From Eutrigla gurnardus (taxonomy: Eukaryota; Chordata; Actinopteri; Perciformes; Triglidae): 64,000 bases of DNA. The notes beneath the pieces are model-generated. The model saw only the letters and a list, made by a program, of their open reading frames with translations. It did no database searches and had not been told where the DNA came from. The first letter of the stretch is position 1, and the number at the start of each line of letters is the position of its first letter. Below are positions 40,788-52,008 of the stretch, piece after piece. The translations under genes were made by a program, and so were the position numbers. The stretch spans positions 2,730,542 through 2,794,541 of the forward strand of contig OY741283.1 of assembly GCA_963514095.1 (NCBI GenBank). The letters run 5' to 3'.

Positions 40788-43742
40788 ATGGGTCCGGTAG
40801 AGGTGAGCCCCCTCTCTCTATATATATGTATATATTCATGTATATTAATAATAATAGCAACGTTTATTCACGGTAGAGCAGCTCTGAGCTCCGTCGTCGT
40901 GTTTCTGTTCACATGGATTCATTGATCTGGTGGATCATCGATAGCTGACCTCCGATCAGCTGCTTCGGGCTTCTCTGGCTTGTTGCTCAAAACGTTCCGA
41001 GAGAACCACCAGTAAAAATTCTGCTGGTCCCGGGTCCAAGTCCAGGTCCAGGTCCCGGTCTCCCGGGTCAAGGTCCCAGATCCCGGGTTATTTTTTGTCG
41101 TTGCAGGTCCAGGCCCCGGGTCCAAGTCCAGGTCCCGGTCTCCCGGGTCATGGTCCCAGGTCCCGGGTCATTGTTGTTGTTGCAGGTCAAGTTCCAGGCC
41201 CCGGGTCCAAGTCCAGGTCCCGGTCTCCCGGGTCACGGTCCCAGGTCCTGGGTTATTGTTGTTGTTGCAGGTCAGGGTCCAGGCCCTGGGTCCTGGCCCC
41301 GGGCTCCAGGTCCGGGCCCCGGGTCCTGGTCTGTGTGACTGTAACGATGAATAATAATGAGTAATGAATATTAATGAGCATGAGTGCTGGTTGTGTGTCT
41401 GCAGCTCCTCCACATGTCCGTGTTCTCCCAGAGCTCCTCCCCTTGCGGTCGCTTCCTCGCCGCCGGAAACAACTACGGAGAGATCGCCGTGTTCAGGTCC
41501 GCCACGCCGCCGCCATCCGTCTCCCGGACGCAGCATCACCGCCCAGATACTAACTGTCTGTGTTGCTGTCTGTCTGTTCTGCAGCCTGTCTGCCGCTCTG
41601 AGTCCCGACGCCACGGCGCTGAGCCAGAAGCCGGTCCTGACCTTCACAGGTGAGTGAGCGTTTTTTCAGGAGGAGCCGTTAATTATTCGTGATGTCATGT
41701 TCTGACGCTCCGCCTCCTGCAGCTCACGAAGGCCCCGTGTTCTCGCTGCTGTCCACCGACTGTCACCTGATCAGTGCCGGGAATGGAGAGGTCAGCTGCT
41801 GGAGCTGGAGCGAGCTCATCAAGAAGGTGCTCTTCTCTTTAAACGTGATCAATGCCAACGATCGCTGATCGACGCGATCGATCGGCTCCATCTTTAATCT
41901 GTCTGTCTCCTTGTTTCATCAGAACGTCAAAGTTCTCTGGACCAGAAGACCAAACTACAAGTGAGAGACTGCCCTCCCTCCTCTCCTCCCTCCGTCCATT
42001 CCTTCCTCTCCCCCCTCCTCCCTCCCTCATATAACCGGCTCCCTGTGTGGCTCATAAAGGATCACGGTCTGGTCTCTGTTCCAGATCCAGTCTGGAGATC
42101 CCAGAAATCAACGCCATGGCCCTCAACTCCAGAGTGAGAACGGCTTCAAACTGATCCTGAAGCAGCTTTAACACTTGCAATTAATCAGCTGATCTCCATT
42201 AGAGATAGGATTATTGATTATTGATGACCTCATGTCCTGGTTTTGAAGTCTTCCCGTCTCCGTGTCTCAGGACAACAGTCTGGTCCTCGGTGGAGGGGAC
42301 AACAACATCCACATCATGGACCTAGAGCATGGCGTCTTCAAGGTGAGTCTGCAGGAGGTCTATGTGCAGACCATCCTGCAGCAGGTCTTTGTGCAGACCG
42401 TCCTCCAGCAGGTCTATGTGCAGACCGTCCTCCAGCAGGTCTATGTGCAGACCATCCTGCAGCAGGTCTATGTGCAGACCGTCCTCCAGCAGGTCTATGT
42501 GCAGACCATCCTCCAGCAGGTCTATGTGCAGACCGTCCTCCAGCAGGTCTATGTGCAGACCATCCTGCAGCAGGTCTATGTGCAGACCGTCCTGCAGCAG
42601 GTCTATGTGCAGACCGTCCTCCAGCAGGTCTATGTGCAGACCGTCCTGACTACATGTCTATCTCCAGTCCGTCCTGCAGGGCCACTCGGACTACGTCCAC
42701 TGTGTGACGGTGAGGGACCGGGAGGCCGAGATCCTGTCGGGGGGTGAGGACGGAGCGGTGAGGATGTGGGGTGAGTGACGGGCAGCGGCCATGTTGGTGT
42801 CAGCGGCCATGTTGGTGTCAGCGGCCATGTTGGTTTCACATCTACAGCAGCAGAGTTATTGTTGTTGTATGTGTATATATATAAAATATGAATGTTGATG
42901 TCCAGACAGCAGGACGGGTCAGTCTGTGCACTGCATCGAGGTCTACAAGTACGAGGTGAGAACCCCCCCCCCCCCCCCTACCGTTGCCATGGTACCCGTG
43001 TGTGTGAACCTAACAGATTGTGTGTTTCAGAGCGTGGCCCGGCCTCAGTTCGGTAAATGGATCAGCTGTCTGACCACTGACTCCGACTGGATGGTAACCA
43101 TGCCGACACACTCAACACCTCACAGCAGTAGGGGGGGGGGGGGGGGAGATTATTACCCATAATGCTTCTGTGCTCGTGTCCCTCAGCTGTGCGGCGGAGG
43201 ACCATCTCTCTCTCTGTGGCATCTCCGCTCGCTGTCCCCGACCTCCATCTTCCCTCTGACGGGCGTCCAGAGACACACCGCCTTCTACCAGGACATGGTG
43301 AGGAAGAGGAGGGTGAAGATGGTGATGAAGGTGATGGAGGTGAAGGTCATGATGAAGATGTTTACTCTTCCTCCTCCATAGATCCTGGCTGTTGGCGACG
43401 GCCCATCTGTGTCCCACTGCCTGCTGGGAGGTGAAGTCAAAGCTCAGATCCCGTGTTCTCCACAGAGCCTCAACACGCTGCATCTCAACACCAACAGCTC
43501 CGAGCACCGGGTGAGACCCTGAACGCAGCACGACACACTGAACGCATCACGACACCCTGAACGCAGCACGACACCCTGAACGCAGCACGACACCCTGGAC
43601 ACACCACACCTGATGTTTCTTTACTCTGCTCTCATTGGTCGGTTCTACTTCCTGTTTGCAGGTGCTGACGGTGGGAGGCAGCAGCGACCGCATCGACGTG
43701 TTCACCAACCTGTCGTACAGGACCTTCTCACTCAGCTTCTGA
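40788..43742 (+). CDS. thoc6: THO complex subunit 6 (13 exons, 323 aa)
   Basis: WD40-repeat subunit of the THO/TREX complex, which couples transcription to nuclear mRNA export. Exons: 40788-40802, 41405-41496, 41585-41649, 41723-41826, 41923-41960, 42085-42133, 42271-42342, 42668-42770, 42906-42955, 43031-43093, 43187-43297, 43382-43510, 43662-43742. All borders are GT-AG, phases agree and the total is 972 nt. Key stretches match THOC6: SPCGRFLAAGNNYGEIAVF, EIPEINAMALNS, ILSGGEDGAVRMWD, TDSDWMLCGGGPSLSLWHLR, and the C-terminus IDVFTNLSYRTFSLSF. Repeated GG-D and WD-like ends suggest a seven-bladed propeller. The first exon encodes only MGPVE. The N-terminus is shorter than in the human protein; a missed microexon is possible, but the direct join is in frame. 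Intron 7 is a minisatellite derived from the exon 8 boundary. Confidence 0.95.
41030..41335. repeat. GC-rich minisatellite in thoc6 intron 1
   Basis: Units containing GGTCCCGGTCTCCCGGGTCA and CCGGGTCCAAGTCCAGG, with interspersed GTTGTTGTTGCAG blocks every 65 to 115 bp. Each GTTGTTGTTGCAG resembles a splice acceptor. Confidence 0.88.
42350..42655. repeat. 27-bp minisatellite in thoc6 intron 7
   Basis: About 11 tandem copies of a 27-bp unit, GTCTATGTGCAG followed by ACCGTCCTCCAGCAG. The unit matches the intron 7/exon 8 border, whose last 12 intronic bases are GTCTATCTCCAG and first 12 exonic bases TCCGTCCTGCAG. Confidence 0.95.
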
Positions 43743-43862
43743 CAACAGACAGGCAGGCAGACAGACAGACAGGCAGGTTTAATAATAGATGAACAAGTTT
43801 GTCAGTATTTTTACTGTTAAACCCAACTCACAACTTTTGTATTATTGAGTATGAAGATGATA

Positions 43863-43868
43863 AATAAA
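43863..43868 (+). terminator. thoc6: thoc6 poly(A) signal
   Basis: AATAAA about 120 bp after the stop codon, in an AT-rich sequence with GT-rich bases following. It is the first canonical signal downstream. Confidence 0.7.
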
Positions 43869-44050
43869 ATGTGTTGTTTTATACAAACTGTATTATTTTT
43901 TATTGTTACTATGAATATTTATGTTAAAGGGACAAAAACTACTATTAGAACGCTGCAATTAGTATTCGATTTTTTAATATTTCTTTTTAGAAACGCAAAT
44001 CCCGCCCTCCGTGCACTGGCCTACCCGCATAAACGGATGGTTTTGACACG

Positions 44051-44737
44051 TTAAAGGAGTCATAACCTGGTTTTATACGTATCCAGCCCCCCTTGGATCG
44101 CTTTGGATCAATTCGTAAAACTTATTAGAAAAAAAAAAAAACATTTTAATCAAACATTGAGCTTGTTCTGACCCTTTTTCGTACCGCGATTTTATCACAA
44201 GAGATTACGCGCGAGGTTTTGACTGGTCCGGATGTGCATTGTATAATATGTAATGAGGCGCGCGTTGATTCGCCGCAGGAAGGACAGAGCCGGGGGGGCT
44301 TGCCTGCATGCAGACTCCAAAACATAAACAGCCCCCTGTCATGGCGCACACACTAAATGACGAACCTTACGGAATTCAGGCATTTATGTACGAACCAGAG
44401 TCGGAACCCGAACCGGAGAGTGAAGAGCCAGAGACGGTTGAAGAGACACGTTTACAGCAGGACGTCAGGTAGCGGACGGGGGGGGGTTGGGTGGTGAAAG
44501 AGGGGTGGGCTTATGCAAGTAGCCTCCACGGTGACGTCACCGTAGGCGCAGAATCAAAATCTCGTGCTTTAGGAATGCACACCCTTGTGTGCTATTCCTG
44601 TTCGGAAAAAGAGCAGAAGCGAAAAAACGGCGCCACTTTCAAACTCCAGCCTTTCAGGCAAGTTTCAACTGAGGTCAAACACAGATATGCATGTTTTAAC
44701 AAGAGAAATTGCGATTTCCTGGTGATGACTCCTTTAA
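44051..44737 (+). mobile_element. DNA transposon derivative with terminal inverted repeats and a P2X7-like exon
   Basis: Left end TTAAAGGAGTCATAACC and right end complement TTAAAGGAGTCATCACC match at 16 of 17 positions. The element is 687 bp. Inside, at 44341-44470 on the plus strand, lies an exon-like frame MAHTLNDEPYGIQAFMYEPE, followed by an acidic stretch and RLQQDVR, ending at an AG followed by GTAGCGG. The pattern (Q-x-F-MYEPE, acidic, RLQQDV) is like the first exon of a P2X7 C-terminal-like protein that I associate with fish DNA transposons (ISL2EU type). No transposase remains. The TTAA at both ends leaves the target-site duplication ambiguous. Confidence 0.7.
44341..44470 (+). pseudogene. 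transposon-borne exon, P2X7 C-terminal-like (isolated)
   Basis: Begins with ATG and runs 43 codons plus a partial codon to a donor-like GTAGCGG. It has an acidic EPESEPEPESEEPE stretch and then a basic RLQQDVR end. The following exons, which would carry the Cys-rich domain, are absent within the element, so it cannot make the full protein. The identification is by memory of the pattern. Confidence 0.5.
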
Positions 44738-45126
44738 GTCTGATGAACAATAAAGTTTTCTGAATCACAATCTCACTATCAGAAATAGCGACAGCAGCGT
44801 GGCCGCAGAGATAACACGCGGCAGCACTCGGTGAAATGACGACAAAGATATGGACGGACCTCTAGAAGCGATGACGTCATGACAAAGATGCGTTCATGCT
44901 GCTTACTGCTAGCTAGATCGACCCGCGTCTCCATCGGCTGATTCATCAGGAACGAGACCGGATGCAGCAGGATGTACGTGAGAACGTGAGAGTAGAGCTG
45001 ACTGTGAGACGAGGAGGGCGTAGCCATGGCAACGGGGACACAGCGTCCACCAGGAGAACGGCAAAGTGTCTTTATCTAGAAAGCGGTCACCTGTTGGCAA
45101 CATATTTATTGGTGATGTTTTTGGAA

Positions 45127-45139
45127 CGCCCTCTAGTGG
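45127..45139 (-). promoter_or_regulatory. CTCF-like motif, reverse
   Basis: CGCCCTCTAGTGG, complement CCACTAGAGGGCG, fits the CTCF core. Confidence 0.45.
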
Positions 45140-45420
45140 ACAGGAAGTAAAATAACCATATTGAGCATTAAATATTCAAATATAATTTGCAAAACATATG
45201 GAGTGAAATTCGAATAGTATTATAGAGGAAAATTGACAGCTCTAGTTCGGGTCCAGGTCCAGGATTTATCTAGCACGGAGTCGACACATGAAGTTAGAAG
45301 CAGATGGAAGCAGAACAGGAACCCTCATCAACTTCTCGCAGAACCTGGATTTATGACCATTTAGTGGGTTTCCGTCTCCCTGCTGCAGTACCACTCTCCA
45401 CCTCAACGGACACTGATGGG

Positions 45421-45432
45421 CCAGGGGGCGCT
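45421..45432 (+). promoter_or_regulatory. CTCF-like motif, forward
   Basis: CCAGGGGGCGCT matches the right half of the CTCF core; preceded by GGG. About 290 bp from the reverse motif at 45127. Confidence 0.35.
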
Positions 45433-45938
45433 GTTTTGCAATAAGTCTTATTAAAGGCTGGTTAATGTGAAATCTGGTTGTAAATATGTTAACATCAAAT
45501 AAATCACATAAACTCAAGTTAAGAGACATCAGATTACTGAACAACACTATTGATTTATACGTTTGATAATTCCTAAATAGGAAAACTAATTTCCATGTTC
45601 TGTCATCTATTATTCCGTTACCTTTCCTGATTCAGATTTCCCCGTGTTTTCGTTTCAGTGTCCAGATATTCAGGAGGTTGTCGTATCTACGTTGGTATGG
45701 TGACATCACAATGAGCTGAAACTTAAAGCAACATACATTTGCAGAGTTTGTTAGAATAAAAATAGACATAAATGCTGCTTTACGATGACCAGTGAACCCG
45801 ACGTGGTTGAAATAAAGCGTTTTCAGTGACGGAAACGGATCTGTATTTTTAAAAAATTAACTGAAAAGTTTTTATTTATGACAAGGAAAAAAAACATTTA
45901 TATTTTTCAGTTGAGAAAGCAACGTTCTTCTTTACAAC

Positions 45939-45953
45939 AGCGCCCTCCTGTGG
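45939..45953 (-). promoter_or_regulatory. CTCF-like motif, reverse
   Basis: AGCGCCCTCCTGTGG, complement CCACAGGAGGGCGCT, fits the CTCF core well. Confidence 0.5.
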
Positions 45954-46416
45954 TCGAAACTGAAATGACATTGCAAACCCAAACTGTTCCAACTACAGAA
46001 AAGACAGAACGTGCTGCATTCAGGGAGCAGAGTATAAATCAGGAAAGATGACAGTTGGGCCGCTGAATGTTTTTCCCTTTTGTGTGTCCTCTGATTTACA
46101 AGCTGCTTCTGTTCAGATCCGCTCTCAGGCAACTCGCATCTACCCAGAATGCATCAGGAATAACGCTCGGATCAGACCGCGTGATGTCAGCCTGACAAGG
46201 TCCCCAGCTGACGGTGCATTCAGGGACTAATATGAGTGTGGGGAACGTGGGCTGCTTGTTATTCGTGACTGTGAAAAGTCCAAGCATGTTGATCTGGAAG
46301 AGTCCTTTAATGTCAACGAGGGAGTCTGGATCAGCTGTAGTGTAGATGTACTGCCAGGTGAGTTACTGGGTCTGCAGCAGCAGGTGAGGGGCGGGGCTTA
46401 GGGCAGGGGCGGGGCC

Positions 46417-49400
46417 TCAGGCAGCGGACAGGCAGGCTTGGCGGACGCTCTGAGCCCACGTGTTCAGCAGCTCCGTCACCGAGTGTTTGTCAGGAAGCTG
46501 CAGCAGCTTGGACGTCATGTTTCTATGGACCGTCTGCAGGAAGCTGTTGGCACCTGAGGACAGGAAGTCACACTTATACTGGTCTATCTTGGGCACGGGT
46601 CTGTGGTCTGACTGCTGGTGTGCTGGTCTGTCTGGTGCAGTGGTCTGTGGTCTGTCTGCTGGTCTGTCTGCTGGTGTACTGGTCTGTCTGCTGTGCTGGT
46701 CTGTCTGGGGCACTGGTCTGTGGTCTGTCTGCTGGTGTACTGGTCTGTCTGCTGTGCTGGTCTGTCTGGGGCACTGGTCTGTGGTCTGTCTGTCTGCTGT
46801 GCTGGTCTGTCTGGTGTGCTGGTCTGTCTGCTGTGCTGGTCTGTCTGGGGCACTGGTCTGAGGTCTGTCTGCTGGTGTACTGGTCTGTCTGCTGGTGTAC
46901 TGGTCTGTCTGCTGGTGTGCTGGTCCGTCTGCTGGTGTGCTGGTCTGTGGTCTGTCTGCTGGTCTGTCTGGTGTGCTGGTCTGTGGTCTGTCTGGTGTGC
47001 TGGTCTGGTGTGCTGGTCTCACCATACTGGTCCCCGTCGTCAGCCCAGTATGGACTCTGGTCTGGATAGTCAGCAGGGACGCTGAGCTGCAGCGGAGGAA
47101 CGCTGGGGAGGTTTTTATCGTCTGAGGACAGAACAAACACAAAAACGGCGTTCAGACATCCAGCCCAACACCTCGATCCGGATCACCTCGATCCGGATCC
47201 AATGAGCTGTTGGTTTCTTCTCATCCAGTCGGCAACAAATAAATAAACACGCCAACAACAAACGTCCGTTTTAAGGGTTCATCCACTGAAATAAAACGGC
47301 ACCATGTGTACTGGTCTAGGTCTACGGCTGGTTCAGTACCACGGTTACTGGTCCTAGTCTCAGACCCATGCGGTACCATGTGTACTGGTCCTGGTCTCTT
47401 ACCCAGTTTGCAGATGAGGTGCACGGTGCCGTTGTTGCTGCAGAACGACGGGTCCAGGTTGACGAGGAACTTGGCGTCGAGGCGGGCGACCTCGCCCTGC
47501 AGGATGTTGGGGATGGTCTGCCGCTCGTCGTCCTCGTGCTTCCTCTTCCTCACGGACACATTGGGGCCCCTGAAGACCAGCAACAGGTTCTCGGTGAGGA
47601 CCAGCAGCAGGTTCTCAGTCAAACATTTAGATAAATCTGTTATTGGTTCAGTTACTTTGTCAGATCTGGTTTTAAGGTCCAGTTCACCCAAATGACCAGA
47701 AAAACAGACTCCCAACATAATCAGGGTTTAGTGGGACTACGGTGTGTGGACCTCAGACCCTCTAGGGGGTCCAGGGTCCTGCTGGTGGCCTGGAGCAGAT
47801 CTATGAAGTACTGCACATTTAATTACATCACTGATGTATTTGTATGTGGTAGAACGTTAGCGTGTCATACTTCTCTACGTTTATGTGACGTTAGTTCAAG
47901 TTCTAGGCTCCTATTTGGGGTTAACCTAACCTCTGAATCTACTCCTGGACCCTGGATGGTTGTGCCGAGGTGTGGACCTACGTGATGGGGGGTCCGTGGA
48001 TGGCGGTCATGGCGGGGGCGAAGGTCCGGTACAGCGAGTGGTTGAAGACCGGCGAGCGGATGTTGGCCATGACAGCGTCCAGCAGCGGCTGACACAAGTA
48101 CTGCTGCTTGGTGGGCACCTGGGGGGGCGGGGGGGTCGGCTGGAACCACAGGGACAAAACCATTACTGCAACTCACAACAAGGTCCTTCTGGATGAGCCG
48201 TCTGGATCCCTACAAGTCTGAACCTGCTGCTCTTTCCTGTGGTGTACCTCAGGGTTCCCACTTGGGTCCTTCATTGTGTTACTTTTAATCCTTTAGGTCC
48301 TATTCTGAGCCAATTTAAAGGGATCTCTAATGGTTGTATTTATGTACTCCTTCACACGTCAGAGTCCCGTCTCTGATTTAAAAACTCGGAATCGATACGT
48401 TCCTGGTATTTAAACGTCATTGATCATATTTGGTTTTATTGGCACTACTTCCTGTGTAGCTGTGCAGTTTGTCTTGTGATCCAGCAGGGGGAGCTCTGAC
48501 CTACAGAGTGCCATCAGTCCTCTTAATAGAGAAGTTAATGAGACATAAAATAAAGCAGAACTAGTTAACATTATGATCATTTAGTTCAATGTAAACGTAT
48601 TCCCCTCCTGATAAAAGGTTTGAGGAAGACGAGGACACTTCTAGTCGGAGGACGTTCTCACCACGGCCATGTCGTTCTTCAGCTTCTCCAACGCAATCTC
48701 ACACTTCTGCAGCGTTTTCAGAGGACACCTGGACCAGAGGACAGACGGGTTAGGACCAGAGGAGAGACAGGTTTAGGACCAGAGGACAGACGGGTTAGGA
48801 CCAGAGGACAGACAGGTTTAGGACCAGAGGACAGACGGGTTAGGACCAGAGGACAGACAGGTTTAGGACCAGAGGACAGACGGGTTAGGACCAGAGGACA
48901 GACAGGTTTAGGACCAGAGGACAGACGGGTTAGGACCAGAGGACAGACAGGTTTAGGACCAGAGGACAGACGGGTTAGGACCAGAGGACAGACGGGTTAG
49001 GACCAGAGGACAGACAGGTTTAGGACCAGAGGACAGACGGGTTAGGACCAGAGGACAGACAGGTTTAGGACCAGAGGACAGACGGGTTAGGACCAGAGGA
49101 CAGACAGGTTTAGGACCAGAGGACAGACGAGTACCTGGTGTTGGGATCAGTCAGGATGTTTAACAGACTCTTCATCTTACTCAAGTCCTTCTTCCTGTCT
49201 GTCAACAGAAAGATGAGAGAGACAGCTGATCAGATCACTATTGATCCGTGTGGAGGACTGACTCCTCCTCCTCTCTCCGATTATGTGCCGATGAAAATGA
49301 CCGATCAGTATTATTGATATACAATTGACTTCCTGTTCCGACCTTCATTCTTGTCGATCTTGTTGATCATCCTGCGGAGAGGCTCGATGTATTTAGAGAG

Positions 49401-51970
49401 CTGCTTGAGTTTCTCCATGTACTGCTGGTCCTCCAGGGACGTGGCTCCTGCTGGACTCATTACTGATCCAGGGTTACCTGCAGGACACCAGGGGGGACCG
49501 GGAGACAGGAGGAGGGAGACAGGAGGAGGGGGAGGAGGGAGATGGAAGGAGGGAGGGACATCATGACATGCATGAAATCATAAAACATCCTTCATTCTAT
49601 TAAATACAAACAGCAGCCTACAGGCAGGGAGATCTATTCTTCAAATATGATGACTTTATTATAATAATATCACTTTTATTTACGTAATATTCTGCCTTCT
49701 TCCTCCAAATATTACTGTGTTATTGTGGACCGAGTGGCTCTAAGGACACCAAGGACTCTGAGGGAGTCTAATGGCTCTGAGGGACTTCGAGGACACCGAG
49801 GACTCACTAAATGATTCACGAGTGTCGACGCAGCTACATTGAGGTGGTTGTGTACCTGGAGTGTTGAGGGGTCCAGGAGATGGGACTCCATAGTTCTGGG
49901 GGGTCCGGGCGTTTGCGGGGCTCTGTGAGGGCTGAGGGGACGGACTGGGCTGGAAACCCCCCGGAGACGGAGTTGGACCAGAACTGGGGGGGGGGGGGGG
50001 GAGACAGGAAGTCATGAAATGTTATACATGAATAATATTTATCACTTTTTCAGGGAACATGAGACCGGATCAAAACCACCAAACGTTCCCTAACTTTCAG
50101 GATTCAAACCCTTCAGTTTTATTAATGCGGTTATTATTCATGAAGAAATCAATGTGTTCATGATTAGAGACAGCAACCAGAGGAGGAAGTGACCATATTT
50201 GGAGTGAGGAGCAACAGGTGGAGCTGATGAACACGAGCAGTACCCTTACTGGATCTGGATCCATGTGGATTCTGGTGTGAAGCTGCTAACAAAGTTAGCT
50301 TCATGATTCAACGTTCAACTTTACAGCTAAATGTTAAAGTCATCTTAGTAGCTAACTAGCATTGATAGCGTGGTAGCGACATGTCAATCAGCAGGTAAGC
50401 CCCGCCCCCTGAAGCATCCCCTGCTTTCTGGTCTGGTGGACTCTAAATGGACCATAATGTACTAAATGAACATCATGCTGGATTGAAGAAGACTTGAAAC
50501 TAGAGATTGAGACCATAAACTCATGTTTACAATGTTTACTGAGATAATACATCAAGAGAGAAGTAGGACCATTTTCTCATAGACTTCTATACAACCAGAG
50601 AGGAGTCGCCCCCTGGTGGCCAGCAGAGAGAAGTAGGACCATTTTCTCATAGACTTCTATACAACCAGAGAGGAGTCGCCCCCTGGTGGCCAGCAGGAGA
50701 ACTGGTGCTAACTGAAAGTCTCGTTGTACCTGGCTGAGTTGGGCTGTGAGCTGGGGGGCTGAGGTGACGGCTGGGGAGGGGGTGGCATCGATTGCGGCGT
50801 TTGCACCTGCCCAGGTGAAGGCGATGACATCACTGAATGCTGCTGTACCTGTGGAGGAAGCCGATTGGACGAGAAGGGGGATTAGACCCCCCCGAGAATA
50901 AAGACTGCCATTACTGATAATTGACGATCTGCTAATCAATCGTTCTGATGATTCAGAAGAACAGCCGATGCTTAAGTGAGCGGTTGGACAGGAAAGATCG
51001 GAGGTAAATACCTGCTGTGTCATTGGCTGTCCTCCTCCTGCTGCGGCGGCGGCGGCAGCGGCAGCAGCAGCGGCGGCGGCGGCAGCAGCTGCAGCCGCAG
51101 CAGCAGCAGCATTTGGAGGAGGGATGGAGGGAGTCAGGACTCGAGGCATCCGGGCTGGAATCTGCATTCCTGGACGGACCAACTTCAGAGGACACAGGTG
51201 AGACACACAGGTGAGACACACAGCAGGACAGATGAGACACACAGGTGAGACACACAGCAGGGTTCTGTACTGGTCCAACTACATGCCTACTGAAAACCCT
51301 CCCCACATCCTGACACCTCTCAATGTTTTTGATGAGTCATGTCAGGTGTTATTTAAGGTGATTTAAGGCTAATACTTAGGGCTGGCTCAGGCTTGTCTTG
51401 GACCAGCCCTTAGTGAAGCTGCTACAGGCTGAGACTCGTAGAGGACTTCCTCTGATACCCTGAGCTCTAGCTGTTGTTGACCTCTACGGTCCATCCTGGT
51501 AAAGGTTCCTCCTCGGTGCTTCAGGTCTCCCCCCAGTCTTTAGGGAGGCTTATGAGTTATGAAACGTTATGAGTTATGCAACATTAAGCATCCGAGTCTG
51601 AGGAGTCTCACCTGTCCAGGTCCGGCGGCGGCTGCTGCTGCGTTGAGCTGCGCCTGAGCGGCGGCCTGCTGCGCTGCTTGCTGCGCCTGCTGGACCTGCT
51701 GTTGCTGCAAGGCTGCACGGGCCTGCTTTCACACACACACACTTTAAGTTAAATCATAGATCATATAATAATACTACTAATAAAAGCTATATCAATACTA
51801 ATAAATAATACTGCTGAACTCTCTTGCAGGGACACTCCTTTGGGGACCAGCTCAGTCTTACCTGGAAGGCCTGGATCTTGAGCTGGTGCTGCTGCTGGCT
51901 CAGCGAGCTGATGGGGACATGCTGAGCCGACGTCATCTGTCCAGCCAGAGACTGAGCCACCATGTTGGGC

Positions 51971-52008
<38 letters not shown>

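Larger units (their letters stand above)
43869..46416. other. intergenic region between thoc6 and med15 (tail to tail)
   Basis: Holds one TIR-bounded transposon (44051-44737, separate entry) and three CTCF-like motifs (45127, 45421 and 45939). Elsewhere AT-rich with no recognisable gene. The med15 3' UTR must occupy the right part; TTTATT near 45869 is one possible complement of a poly(A) signal. Confidence 0.55.

Noticed and set aside
42243..42747. Long frame across thoc6 exon 7 and the following repeat
   Set aside because: It reads through the exon 7 donor and enters exon 8 out of frame; the spliced frame is conserved instead. Kept only as a splicing hypothesis.
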